NCBI GenBank assembly: GCA_042569785.1
Contig: JBHPGW010000013.1
Coordinates: forward strand, 1 to 49,381
DNA length: 49,381 nucleotides
Source of the DNA: JBHPGW01 sp042569785
GTDB taxonomy: Bacteria > Planctomycetota > Phycisphaerae > Sedimentisphaerales > Anaerobacaceae
Direction: 5' to 3'
Below the pieces are notes generated by a model. It searched no databases. It was given only the letters and a program-made list of their open reading frames with translations, and had not been told where the DNA came from. The position numbers and the translations under genes were made by a program. Each line of letters starts with the position of its first letter. Position 1 is the first letter of the stretch. Shown piece after piece: positions 23,992 to 32,704 of this stretch.

Positions 23992-26529
23992 TTATGTGCC
24001 ATTAACTTCTTCAGCCACGATCTTCGCAGCCGCAACGAGCTTGTCGCCCGCCTTGAGCTTGATCAACCGAACACCCTGTGTATTCCTGCCGATAGATCGG
24101 ATCTCGTCAAGGCCCGTACGGATGATTATCCCATTGGCCGTGATCATCATCAGCTCATCTTTATACTGAACCGCCTTAAGAGCTACCACCTTACCATTTC
24201 GAGCCGTCGTCTTTATATTGATCAGCCCCACTCCGCCTCTGGTTTGCGACCTGTAATTATCAAGCCCCGTACGTTTGCCGTACCCCTTCTCACAAACCGT
24301 CAACAGAGCCGCCTTCTCTTCGGCGATAATCATATCGACTACTTCGTCACCGCCGCGTAGCCGGATCCCGATAACGCCGCGAGACACCCTGCCCATCGAC
24401 CGTGCCTGCTGCTCATCAAAGCGGATCGTCATGCCATTACGGGTTCCGAGTACGACATGGTCCTGCCCGCTGGTCAGTGCAACACCGATAACGTCATCGC
24501 TGGGATCGAGCTTGATCGCAATAACTCCCGAAGTACGAGGATTGCCATAAGCGCTTAAGCGAGTCTTTTTCACAAGCCCATTTTTAGTAGCCATCACCAA
24601 CTGCCGTTCACTGCCGTCTTCTTCAGGCTCAAAACTACTGACATTAATGATAGAAGCGATCTTCTGGCTACCCAGATTCAAAAGGTTAGCGATATTCCTG
24701 CCCCTGCTCTGCCTGGACATACTCGGAACATTATAAACTTTCAGCCAATAGCACTTGCCGCGGTTAGTAAATATCAGCAGATAGTCCAGCGTAGACGCCG
24801 TAAACAAATGCTCGATAAAGTCTCCCTCTTTGGTATCTGAACCGATTATACCCTTACCCCCTCTGCCCTGCTTACGGTAGGTATCCACCGGCATACGCTT
24901 GATATAGCCTGCATGGCTAACCGTTACAATTACCTCTTCGTCAGCTATCAGATCTTCGATCTCAAAATCCTCGACCTGAGCGGTGATCCGGGTTCGTCGT
25001 TTATCGCTGTACTTTTCTTTTATCTCATAGATATCTTCACGAATAATATCCAGTAGAACCTGCTCGTTCCCTAAGATAGCCTCATAACCTTCTATCTCTT
25101 CGATGAGCTTGGCATACTCTTTCGCCAGCTTTTCGATTTCCAGCCCCGTAAGCCTTTGCAGCTGCATCGTCAAAATAGCGTCAGTCTGAGGCCCGGTAAG
25201 GAACTGGTCGCTCTTGCTTTTGTCCTTGATAAAAGACTTAGGCAGGATCTTCTTAAGCGTTGCGGATTCGACCAATCGCAACGGTTTTTGCATAAGATTC
25301 AGTTTAGCCGTAGGAGCATCCGGTGACTTCTTTATGATCTCTATTATTTCATCGATGTCACTAACCGCAAGGATAAGACCTTCGAGAATATGGGCCCTGT
25401 TCTGGCACCGTTTCAGTAAAAACTGACTACGGCGACGAATTACAACTTTGCGATGATCGAGAAACAGCTCCAGCATCTGTTTGATATTGAGAGTTTCAGG
25501 CCGATTATTAACCAGCGCAATATTGGCTATCGCAAACGTTGTTTGCAAAGAGGTGTACCGGTACAGCTTATTGAGCACGATCTGATCGTCCGCTTCTCGT
25601 TTCAGATCGACAACAACCCGCAGCCCATGACGGTCAGATTCGTCCCGAACATCTGCGATCTCAGGGATCTGTCCGCCATGCACACAACTGGCGATCTTAC
25701 TGACGATAGTCGTCTTGACGACCATATAAGGTATCTCAGTGATTACGATCCTGAGTCTGCCGTTTTTCGTTGTCTGGATATCGACTTTACCGCGAACTCG
25801 CAGATGACCTTTGCCCGTCGTATACGCGTCCTGGATTCCTTTCCTGCCGCATATAATTCCGCCCGTCGGAAAGTCAGGCCCAGGCAGGACCTTGAGTATA
25901 TCCTTAAATCCGCAATCAGGATCATTGATAACAAGCAGCAAAGCATCACAGACTTCACCTACGTTATGCGGTGCCAGATTCGTCGCCATACCTACCGCGA
26001 TACCAGTCGAACCGTTCACAAGAAGATTCGGAAATTTCGCCGGCAGTACCGTCGGCTCCGTACGAGTCTCGTCATAGTTCGGAACAAAGTCAACCGTGTC
26101 ATATTTGAGATCGTCAAGCATCTCCATCGCGGGAGCCGTCATACGAGCCTCGGTATATCTCATTGCTGCAGGCGGGTCAGAATCGATACTCCCGAAGTTA
26201 CCCTGAGGATTAACCATCTGATAACGCATATTCCATTCCTGGCCCATACGAACGAGCGTACCATACGTCGCCTGGTCACCATGAGGATGGTAGTTACCAC
26301 CGGTATCACCAACGATCTTAGCGCATTTGCGGTGCTTACTTCGAGGACCGAGACTAAGATCGTTCATCGCAACCAGTATTCGACGCTGAGATGGCTTAAG
26401 CCCGTCACGAACATCGGGCAGCGCACGAGAGACAATAACGCTCATCGCGTAATTCAGATAGGAATTCTTTAGCTCATCGAGGATATGCATATCCTCGAAC
26501 TTTTCTTGAAATAGCTCACTTTTTTTCAT
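23992..26529 (-). CDS. gyrA: DNA gyrase subunit A
   Basis: This encodes 845 residues. The cleavage-religation domain carries the catalytic Tyr125 in AAMRYTEARMT. The C-terminal beta-pinwheel includes the GyrA box, here QGRGGKG. GyrA with GyrB introduces negative supercoils. In the quinolone region the sequence is HPHGDQATYGTLVRM: the position of E. coli Ser83 is Gln86 and that of Asp87 is Gly90. gyrB is not in the window. Its own promoter lies at 26570-26598; the lipoprotein secretin follows downstream with its own promoter. Confidence 0.97.
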   Translation of the reverse strand: MKKSELFQEKFEDMHILDELKNSYLNYAMSVIVSRALPDVRDGLKPSQRRILVAMNDLSLGPRSKHRKCAKIVGDTGGNYHPHGDQATYGTLVRMGQEWNMRYQMVNPQGNFGSIDSDPPAAMRYTEARMTAPAMEMLDDLKYDTVDFVPNYDETRTEPTVLPAKFPNLLVNGSTGIAVGMATNLAPHNVGEVCDALLLVINDPDCGFKDILKVLPGPDFPTGGIICGRKGIQDAYTTGKGHLRVRGKVDIQTTKNGRLRIVITEIPYMVVKTTIVSKIASCVHGGQIPEIADVRDESDRHGLRVVVDLKREADDQIVLNKLYRYTSLQTTFAIANIALVNNRPETLNIKQMLELFLDHRKVVIRRRSQFLLKRCQNRAHILEGLILAVSDIDEIIEIIKKSPDAPTAKLNLMQKPLRLVESATLKKILPKSFIKDKSKSDQFLTGPQTDAILTMQLQRLTGLEIEKLAKEYAKLIEEIEGYEAILGNEQVLLDIIREDIYEIKEKYSDKRRTRITAQVEDFEIEDLIADEEVIVTVSHAGYIKRMPVDTYRKQGRGGKGIIGSDTKEGDFIEHLFTASTLDYLLIFTNRGKCYWLKVYNVPSMSRQSRGRNIANLLNLGSQKIASIINVSSFEPEEDGSERQLVMATKNGLVKKTRLSAYGNPRTSGVIAIKLDPSDDVIGVALTSGQDHVVLGTRNGMTIRFDEQQARSMGRVSRGVIGIRLRGGDEVVDMIIAEEKAALLTVCEKGYGKRTGLDNYRSQTRGGVGLINIKTTARNGKVVALKAVQYKDELMMITANGIIIRTGLDEIRSIGRNTQGVRLIKLKAGDKLVAAAKIVAEEVNGT

Positions 26530-26569
26530 AAATTTTCTGATAGCCTAATGTAAGTTTTGAATTTGCTAT

Positions 26570-26598
26570 AGATTAACCGCATTGGCCGTAAAAGTCAA
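26570..26598 (-). promoter_or_regulatory. gyrA promoter
   Basis: On the minus strand TTGACT (26598-26593), 17 bases, TAATCT (26575-26570). The boxes and several spacer bases match the rsfS promoter at 13451-13479. Confidence 0.5.
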
Positions 26599-26673
26599 GA
26601 ATTGACCACTCCCATAACCACCTATTTTTTATTAAATTTCAGGCAATTGTTAGAAACTCATACGTTATTTTGC

Positions 26674-26702
26674 TTGACAGAGCCTCTGCAATATTTTCTA
26701 AT
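26674..26702 (+). promoter_or_regulatory. tRNA-Tyr promoter
   Basis: A perfect TTGACA (26674-26679) and TCTAAT (26697-26702) are separated by 17 bases. The predicted start is about 33 bases upstream of the tRNA. Confidence 0.75.
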
Positions 26703-26741
26703 GCCGGTTTCGTTTCTGCGATGTGTTTGCACTACAGAAAC

Positions 26742-26824
26742 GGGTCGGTGCCCGAGTGGCTAAAGGGGATGGGCTGTAAACCCATTAGCGTGAGCTTTCG
26801 CTGGTTCGAATCCAGCCCGGCCCA
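26742..26824 (+). tRNA. tRNA-Tyr (GTA)
   Basis: An 83-base type II tRNA. The acceptor stem GGGTCGG pairs with CCGGCCC with one T-G wobble, and the discriminator is A. Anticodon loop CTGTAAA gives anticodon GTA (26776-26778). A long variable arm (AGCG/CGCT core) is as expected for bacterial tRNA-Tyr. The T arm GCTGG-TTCGAAT-CCAGC is perfect. The CCA end is not encoded. Confidence 0.96.
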
Positions 26825-26864
26825 ATGATTTTCTCTCCCACAAACCTCTCAGATCAAAAGAATC

Positions 26865-28751
26865 TCAAAATTCTTCTTCTATAGCGGTCAGTTCTTCCCA
26901 GCGGCTGTAAGTGTTTTCAAGGTTGCTTGTAAGTGAATCGAGCTCAGCGGTTGCCTTACTGATAGTTTCGCCGTCCTGCTTGTAAAATGAAGGCTCTGCC
27001 ATTTGTTCATGCAAAACCGCGATCCGCTCTTCCAGTTTTTCTATCAAAGCCGGCAGTCCTTTCAGTTCGCGTTTTTGATAGAAGTTCAATTTTACCGGCT
27101 TCTTTTTAGCGGGCCTTTCCTTTTTCTTCTTTGCGTTTTTCACCTCTTGCCGGCTCACTTCAATGTCTTTGCGTTGCCTCATCCAGTCGTCATAACCGCC
27201 GACATATTCAGCCACTTTCCCATCGCCTTCGAGCACGAGTGTACTTGTAACGACGTTATTTAGAAACGCACGGTCATGGCTCACCAGCAGAACCGTCCCC
27301 GGATACTCGATCAGCATATCCTCAAGCAGTTCCAGCGTCTCAACATCCAGATCATTTGTAGGCTCATCGAGCACAAGTACATTGGATGGCTGGGTGAATA
27401 CTTTTGCTATCTGTAAGCGGTTGCGTTCTCCCCCGGAAAGTGTCGAGACCTTTTGCTTTGCCTGTTCCGCGTCGAAAAGAAAATCCGCCAGGTATGCGAA
27501 AACGTGCCTGCTCCTGCCATTGACCATTACCGAGCTGTATCCCTGCCCAATGTTATCGAGCAGAGTTTGATTCAGATCCAACTCTCTGTGGAGCTGATCG
27601 AAATAGGCGTATTGAACATTTGTCCCATGCTTTATCGTCCCGTTTGTTGGTGACAGTTTGTCAAGCAGCAGTTTCAATAGAGTTGTCTTCCCCTGGCCGT
27701 TAGGACCAATGACCCCAACCCTGTCGCCTCGAATAATAGTCGTTGTAAGGTCGCGTATGATAGGCTCAAGCCTGCCTGGCTCATAAGAAAAATCCACGTT
27801 CTTAGCTACTGTGACGATCTCTCCTGATCTGCGAGCGGCGTTTATCTCGATCCTGACACCTTTTTCCTGTTCACGTCTTTGGCTGCGTTTTACTCTCATT
27901 TTCCGCAGCGCCCTGACGCGCCCCTCATTACGTGTTCGTCTGGCTTTAACACCTTGTTTTAGCCACTGTTCCTCTCTGGCCAGTTTCTTGTCAAACTGGT
28001 TCCACTGGCTCTGTTCAGCATTGAGAAGCTGCTGCCTTCTTTTGAGATAATCTTCATAATCGCAGTCCCAGTTAAAGAGCCTGCCTCGATCAACTTCAAT
28101 TATCCGGGTTGATATTTTTTTCAAAAACCTCCTGTCATGAGTGACAAAGAGCAGTGCCTTTTGACATCGTAAAAGAAAATCCTCAAGCCATCTTATCGAA
28201 TCAACATCCAGATGGTTGGTAGGCTCATCGAGTATCAGCAGATCCGGCTCGGCAGCCAGTGCTTTGGCGGTCAGTACACGTCGTTTGAGACCGGCTGAAA
28301 GATCGTTAAATTGCAATTCGGGATCGATACCAGCTATCGAAAGCACGGTGTCAATAACGTTGAGCTTGTTCCACGAATCCAGCTTATCAAGTTCCTTGTG
28401 AAGCTGGCCCAATCGTTCGTCGTTATCTGAGTCGTGAGAGATATTATGATATTCGATCAAAAGCACCCCCGCCTGCCCCAATCCGCAGGCTACAACCTCG
28501 TAGACGGTGCCCTCTATACCCTCGGGAACAGACTGATCGAGCATTGCAACCCGCAGGTTCGGCTGACGCGTTATTTCTCCGCTGATGCGTTCGAATTCGC
28601 CCAGCACAAGCCGTAATAATGTAGACTTACCGCAACCGTTCCTGCCCAGCAGAGACACTCGCTCTCCGGGTTCGATCAGTAAGTTGGTACCCTCCAATAG
28701 TAAAGGCCCACCAAATCCAAAATTGACATCTCGCATTGCTATAAGCGGCAT
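26865..28751 (-). CDS. uup: ABC-F ATPase, Uup type
   Basis: This encodes 628 residues with two ABC domains and no membrane segment. The first Walker A is GRNGCGKST (36-44) with signature LSAGLKRR. The second Walker A is GPNGQGKT with signature LSGGERNR. A charged linker rich in Arg and Lys separates them, and the C-terminus is a coiled-coil (about 550-628), the Uup-specific domain. ABC-F proteins act on stalled ribosomes; Uup also reduces transposon excision and binds branched DNA. The first signature lacks the usual second Gly (LSAG), which occurs in this family. It follows the YgjP gene by six bases. Confidence 0.92.
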   Translation of the reverse strand: MPLIAMRDVNFGFGGPLLLEGTNLLIEPGERVSLLGRNGCGKSTLLRLVLGEFERISGEITRQPNLRVAMLDQSVPEGIEGTVYEVVACGLGQAGVLLIEYHNISHDSDNDERLGQLHKELDKLDSWNKLNVIDTVLSIAGIDPELQFNDLSAGLKRRVLTAKALAAEPDLLILDEPTNHLDVDSIRWLEDFLLRCQKALLFVTHDRRFLKKISTRIIEVDRGRLFNWDCDYEDYLKRRQQLLNAEQSQWNQFDKKLAREEQWLKQGVKARRTRNEGRVRALRKMRVKRSQRREQEKGVRIEINAARRSGEIVTVAKNVDFSYEPGRLEPIIRDLTTTIIRGDRVGVIGPNGQGKTTLLKLLLDKLSPTNGTIKHGTNVQYAYFDQLHRELDLNQTLLDNIGQGYSSVMVNGRSRHVFAYLADFLFDAEQAKQKVSTLSGGERNRLQIAKVFTQPSNVLVLDEPTNDLDVETLELLEDMLIEYPGTVLLVSHDRAFLNNVVTSTLVLEGDGKVAEYVGGYDDWMRQRKDIEVSRQEVKNAKKKKERPAKKKPVKLNFYQKRELKGLPALIEKLEERIAVLHEQMAEPSFYKQDGETISKATAELDSLTSNLENTYSRWEELTAIEEEF

Positions 28752-28757
28752 AGATCA

Positions 28758-29327
28758 CTACTCCAACCTTATTCGATACTTTTTCATCTGCTTTGATAGC
28801 TCTTTAGCATCGCTTTGTACATACTTATTAAGTTCAGCCCAGAATTTCCTGCTATGATTTTTCACCTTAGTATGAACCAGCTCATGCACAAGAACATAGT
28901 CCTGTAGTTGTTCCGGCAGATAAGCAATATTAACATTCAAACTAATATTATTCTTAGCCGAACAGCTGCCCCATATCGTCCTTTGTTTTCGAATAGAGAC
29001 ACGGTTATAAGATAATTTATGCAGCCCGGCTAATTGTCCAAGCCTCGATACCAGCATCTGCCCAGCTTTGGCATCACAGATATCGCTGCTGTTCCTGGAG
29101 ATGGACCGGTGTTCAGCTTCTATTTTTTTTATGCGGGCCACGCTCTTTTTTACCCATTCAAGATTTAAGATCAAATATCGCGTTGCTTTTTTTATTGAAA
29201 CCATACGAGGAACTGTCACCCGGATCGGCTTGAATGGCTTAACGGTAATAGACAATCGTTTGGCCCTTTTGCTCCTGGCAAAGAGGACACCGCCAAATGG
29301 TTCAATTTCGAGAGTTGTTAAAGACAT
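28758..29327 (-). CDS. YgjP/DUF45-type zinc metallopeptidase
   Basis: This encodes 189 residues. The zinc site is HELVH (His148, Glu149, His152) with the third ligand His158 in NHSRKFW. The TIWGSCSAKNNISLN block before it is characteristic of the YgjP/DUF45 family. No signal peptide, so cytoplasmic. Physiological substrate is unknown. It lies between accA (37 bases upstream) and uup (six bases downstream) and is probably cotranscribed with both. Confidence 0.88.
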   Translation of the reverse strand: MSLTTLEIEPFGGVLFARSKRAKRLSITVKPFKPIRVTVPRMVSIKKATRYLILNLEWVKKSVARIKKIEAEHRSISRNSSDICDAKAGQMLVSRLGQLAGLHKLSYNRVSIRKQRTIWGSCSAKNNISLNVNIAYLPEQLQDYVLVHELVHTKVKNHSRKFWAELNKYVQSDAKELSKQMKKYRIRLE

Positions 29328-29364
29328 AAATATTATGGCCCTGCTGTATTGTGTGAGAATGACT

Positions 29365-30441
29365 TTACACGTTGGCAGGGAGAGGTTTTGTCTTTTTTGA
29401 AATTTCGTCGATAGCTGCTTTTACCCGGTCTTTTGCCGCATGGGTTTTCTTGAGAAGTTCACTGGTATCACCCGACCCTATTGCACGCAGCTTTTTGTAC
29501 CTGCTTTCAAGCATATCCTCAGTCTTCATACGTTTAAGCTCTCGCAGGGTTTTAACCACATATTTCTCAACGTTGTAAACAGTGTCATGTATGTTGCGAT
29601 GGGCCGCACCGAGAGGCTCTTCAATAACCGCATCGACCAGTTTAAGCTTTATCAAGTCCTTGCTCGTCAGCTTCAAAGCTTCCGCGGCCTCTGGCGCCCG
29701 CGAACCGTCACGCCACAAAATAGCCGCACAGCCTTCCGGCGAAATAACCGAATAATACGCATACTCAAGCATTGCCAATCTGTCACCAACGCCTATCCCC
29801 AATGCACCGCCGGAACCTCCTTCGCCTATACAGATACAGATAATCGGCACTCTCAAACGTGACATTTCCATCAGGTTAACAGCAATCGCCTGCGCTTGGC
29901 CTCGCTCTTCGGCGCCGATACCAGGATATGCGCCTGGTGTATCGATAAGCGTAACTATCGGGAGGTTATACTTCTCAGCCAGTTTCATTTTTATAATTGC
30001 TTTTCGATAACCCTCCGGATTCGAACATCCGAAATTGCAGCTGATCTTTTCCTTGGTATCCCTTCCTTTATTCTGGCCGACGACCATTACCTTTTGTCTG
30101 CCTATCTGTCCGAAACCTGTTATGATCGAACGGTCATCGCCGAAGCAGCGATCGCCGTGAAACTCGCGAAAATCCTTAACCATCAAATTGAGATAGTCAC
30201 CGAGCAAAGGCCTTTTCGGATGGCGGGCAACCTGGACGGTTTGCCACGCGTTTAGGCTTGAGTAGATGTGTTTGAGTTCGGTGATCTGCTTTTTCTGAAG
30301 ACGACGTATCTCCGCTGAATAATCGATACCTTTCACTGAACTGAGCTTTTTCAGTTCGTTGAGCTGACGGTCAAGGTCCGCTACCGTTTCTTCAAAATCG
30401 AGATAGTCACCGTTTTTTATATCTGTAAAATTATCCGGCAT
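29365..30441 (-). CDS. accA: Acetyl-CoA carboxylase carboxyltransferase subunit alpha
   Basis: This encodes 358 residues, somewhat longer than the 319 of E. coli. The crotonase-like core includes FGCSNPEGYRKAIIKM, LIDTPGAYPGIGAEERGQ and GEGGSGGALGIGVGDR. AccA transfers the carboxyl group from biotin to acetyl-CoA together with AccD, the first step of fatty-acid synthesis. Biotin for this enzyme is made by the operon at 2087-5594. The C-terminal 40 residues are basic. accD is not in the window. A 17-base palindrome lies 34 bases upstream of the ATG. Confidence 0.96.
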   Translation of the reverse strand: MPDNFTDIKNGDYLDFEETVADLDRQLNELKKLSSVKGIDYSAEIRRLQKKQITELKHIYSSLNAWQTVQVARHPKRPLLGDYLNLMVKDFREFHGDRCFGDDRSIITGFGQIGRQKVMVVGQNKGRDTKEKISCNFGCSNPEGYRKAIIKMKLAEKYNLPIVTLIDTPGAYPGIGAEERGQAQAIAVNLMEMSRLRVPIICICIGEGGSGGALGIGVGDRLAMLEYAYYSVISPEGCAAILWRDGSRAPEAAEALKLTSKDLIKLKLVDAVIEEPLGAAHRNIHDTVYNVEKYVVKTLRELKRMKTEDMLESRYKKLRAIGSGDTSELLKKTHAAKDRVKAAIDEISKKTKPLPANV

Positions 30442-30474
30442 ATTTGTTGTCCGAAAAAATAAACAATTCTTTCA

Positions 30475-30491
30475 ATGGAAACGATTTCCAT
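30475..30491. promoter_or_regulatory. Operator-like palindrome upstream of accA
   Basis: ATGGAAA-CGA-TTTCCAT, a perfect inverted repeat of 7 bp with a 3-base centre, 34 bases upstream of the accA start. Its shape suits a dimeric regulator, but I cannot assign one. Confidence 0.4.
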
Positions 30492-30522
30492 AAAAAAAAC
30501 CTGCCCATCAGTAATCTGAGGC
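30492..30522 (-). terminator. Possible terminator of resB-ccsA
   Basis: On the minus strand a bulged hairpin (GCC/GGC plus CAG/CTG) precedes AGG and eight T residues. The stem is interrupted, so confidence is low. Confidence 0.35.
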
Positions 30523-30728
30523 ACAGCTTCGTTCCTGCCGTATCCATCGACACATTTATTATATATGCTGAAATATTACCATTTTCAGGCCACTAAAGCA
30601 AAGAAAAAAATTGACATCCAGACGATTTTATAATAGTTTTTATCGGCATTAAAAACTTGCTATTCTTTTGTAAGTCCACTTCCTTAAAGAAGTTAAGGCA
30701 AAAAAGGGGCGGAGGTTTATATCTTTTT

Positions 30729-31520
30729 TTATGTAGCGTAGGAGTGCAGGCCGGGGAAGATTTTCGACAGATTCACCCATAGTAAAGTTATCAGGATAAC
30801 CGTTATTCCAGTTATGGCCCAGAGGCTGTTGATACGTGGGTGCTTCTTGCCGAACATGAAACGAAAATGAAAATATCCGACGTAGACAAGCCAGCTTGCC
30901 AGCGACCACAGTTCCTTAGGGTCCCACCCCCAATAGTCGCCCCATGCCAGTTTACCCCAGTAACTCCCGAGTATCAACCCGAGCGTCAATAAGGGAAAGC
31001 CTACACAGACCATTCGATAGGTTGCATCTTCTGCACAAAGAATTTGTCCATCCTGGCTATGTTCTTTACCAGCCAATTGAAATATAGCCTGAACCCCCGC
31101 CTTTGCCATGAAGATATAACTGAGCATATAGACAGCAACATGCGGAGCGAAAAGCCAGCTCTGCAGAGCTGGAGGCAGTTGTTGCGGCTGAGCGTTGAAA
31201 ACAAAACCAGCCGGAAAAAGAACTATCACACCAAGCAGCATATCCGGCCACTCGCAGCCGCCCCGTAATATTCTGCGGGAAAAAATCGAAACAGGGTAGA
31301 TCATCCACATGCTCAGGAACACTTCGAATAAATTCTGAAAGGGTACATGTCCAACGTGGTACCATCGATACGCGAAAGAAACCACCGCGATTATAAAGCC
31401 GAACAAATATAGAGCATTACCGGCTTTTCGATGCCGCAGTAGAATCAGCAAAAAAGCCGCCAGATACGCTGCCATCGTAGCGTATATCAACAATCCCTGA
31501 ATTGTGTATTTAATTTCCAT
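30729..31520 (-). CDS. ccsA: Cytochrome c biogenesis protein CcsA/ResC
   Basis: This encodes 263 residues with about eight membrane segments. The haem-handling tryptophan-rich motif is WGDYWGWDPKELWS (starting at residue 193). Candidate haem-ligand histidines are His127 (APHVAVY) and one near residue 227. CcsA together with ResB/CcsB forms the system II haem lyase, which attaches haem to apocytochrome c outside the membrane. It overlaps resB by 11 bases. Confidence 0.92.
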   Translation of the reverse strand: MEIKYTIQGLLIYATMAAYLAAFLLILLRHRKAGNALYLFGFIIAVVSFAYRWYHVGHVPFQNLFEVFLSMWMIYPVSIFSRRILRGGCEWPDMLLGVIVLFPAGFVFNAQPQQLPPALQSWLFAPHVAVYMLSYIFMAKAGVQAIFQLAGKEHSQDGQILCAEDATYRMVCVGFPLLTLGLILGSYWGKLAWGDYWGWDPKELWSLASWLVYVGYFHFRFMFGKKHPRINSLWAITGITVILITLLWVNLSKIFPGLHSYAT

Positions 31521-32538
31521 ATCTATTGGCCCGTAGCTTAAGCTTCGCCGATATTTGTGTTATCCAGCACTGCCAGAATATCCCAACACAAAGAAAAACG
31601 TACCCGGCGTAGACAATATAAAGCCCGCTATCGGAAGTAACAGAGAGCACCGTGTATCGACCTGCCTGTTCATCGTAAGAATGCTGATAAAAATGATACC
31701 CGCCGAAATGCAAAGGCCTGTTCACCTCAATGCTCTTGGCAGTGATTACTTGATTATTATCAACAACCTCAAGCTCGCTTATATAATCACTGACCACTCG
31801 ACGATAGCTCAGCAGAAATTTGTCCTGTGTATGTGTATGATTTGGAAAACGCTCAAAAACGTACCTGATGGCTTCGGCACCGTTGGGGTCTGTAAACTGC
31901 ACTTCGAGAGCCGGATTGGAACCTGGCCCCGGATCATCGACTGCGGTTTTTTCGCTATCGGAAATATTGATCCTGAAATTCTCAAAGGCTTTTATGATTC
32001 TAACCGAGCCCAGATCCTCGGCTAAAAAAAAGCCCGAACCTATCTCGGCAGGTAAATTCCACCTCCTGCCATCACGGCTTTGAATTTGCAAAAACCCGCC
32101 ATGATAATATTCCATCCGAAAGTCGTTAAGCTTAATAGAGAAGGGCAGCTTTTTAAGTTGTTCTTCGGGTTCGGTGAAGATGTGGTTTTCAGTTTGCCCT
32201 TCATAGATTATCATTTTGCCGGCGGGTATTTTCTCGGTACCGAAGAGTTGATTAGTCATCTTGTGCCCGGCAACCGATCCCAGCATTGAGCCGAGAATAA
32301 CTAAAACGCAGCCAAGATGGATCAGTAAAAGGGCAGGCACTCGTATTAATCGGCGAAAAACTGTAAGCCCCGCTATTAACACTAAAGTCAGCACCAGCCA
32401 GTAAATACTCGCTGGCATGGAGTTGAACATTTCTTTAGCGCGAACCGGGCCCAGAAAAGCACCGTAAACCGACAGAAAGATCAATAATATGATCAGTGCC
32501 AGAGTAATCAACATTATAAGATTTCGCAATTTACCCAT
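31510..32538 (-). CDS. resB: Cytochrome c biogenesis protein ResB/CcsB
   Basis: This encodes 342 residues. Three N-terminal membrane segments (about 8-30, 44-60, 68-90) and one near the C-terminus flank a large exported domain, the ResB topology. The family motif RPLHFGGYHFYQHSYD lies near residue 285. ResB presents haem and apocytochrome to CcsA. It is shorter than many ResB proteins (about 450-540 residues). The start ATG is 32538, after the promoter at 32586-32614. Confidence 0.85.
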   Translation of the reverse strand: MGKLRNLIMLITLALIILLIFLSVYGAFLGPVRAKEMFNSMPASIYWLVLTLVLIAGLTVFRRLIRVPALLLIHLGCVLVILGSMLGSVAGHKMTNQLFGTEKIPAGKMIIYEGQTENHIFTEPEEQLKKLPFSIKLNDFRMEYYHGGFLQIQSRDGRRWNLPAEIGSGFFLAEDLGSVRIIKAFENFRINISDSEKTAVDDPGPGSNPALEVQFTDPNGAEAIRYVFERFPNHTHTQDKFLLSYRRVVSDYISELEVVDNNQVITAKSIEVNRPLHFGGYHFYQHSYDEQAGRYTVLSVTSDSGLYIVYAGYVFLCVGIFWQCWITQISAKLKLRANRYGN

Positions 32539-32585
32539 CAGGTTACCTTAAAGCTTGATTCCAAAGCATTTTTCAAAAAAGCTGG

Positions 32586-32614
32586 ATTATAAGTATATAG
32601 GCTGAGATTGATAA
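32586..32614 (-). promoter_or_regulatory. resB-ccsA promoter
   Basis: On the minus strand TTATCA (32614-32609), 17 bases, a perfect TATAAT (32591-32586). The predicted start is about 40 bases upstream of resB. Confidence 0.55.
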
Positions 32615-32644
32615 ATCAAAGCCAAAAACAATAGGGCTTTGCAA

Positions 32645-32673
32645 TTGCATTTTGCTTTCGTTTCAAATAATAT
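32645..32673 (+). promoter_or_regulatory. Promoter of the FAD/Fe-S oxidase gene
   Basis: TTGCAT (32645-32650), 17 bases, TAATAT (32668-32673). The predicted start near 32680 supports translation from TTG 32705 and argues against the open frame upstream being coding. Confidence 0.45.
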
Positions 32674-32704
32674 AACGGTTTTAGTGGTTTTTACCGGAGA
32701 AAAA

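Larger units (their letters stand above)
30442..30728. other. Intergenic region, ccsA to accA
   Basis: 287 bases, AT-rich, without a gene. It contains a weak minus-strand terminator-like hairpin (30492-30522) and a palindrome (30475-30491). The accA promoter must lie here but I could not identify convincing -35/-10 boxes. Confidence 0.6.

Noticed and set aside
25453..26472. Long plus-strand open frame (339 codons) opposite gyrA
   Set aside because: It mirrors a highly conserved gyrA region and its translation is Arg/Ile/Thr-rich with no domain; it is a shadow of gyrA codon use.
30612..30629. TTGACA followed by TATAAT on the plus strand
   Set aside because: The spacing is only 12 bases, too short for sigma70, and the downstream plus strand has no gene.
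32639..32704. Longer start (TTG 32639) for the FAD/Fe-S fusion
   Set aside because: The stretch contains the likely promoter boxes, lacks a ribosome site and adds residues unlike the family N-terminus.
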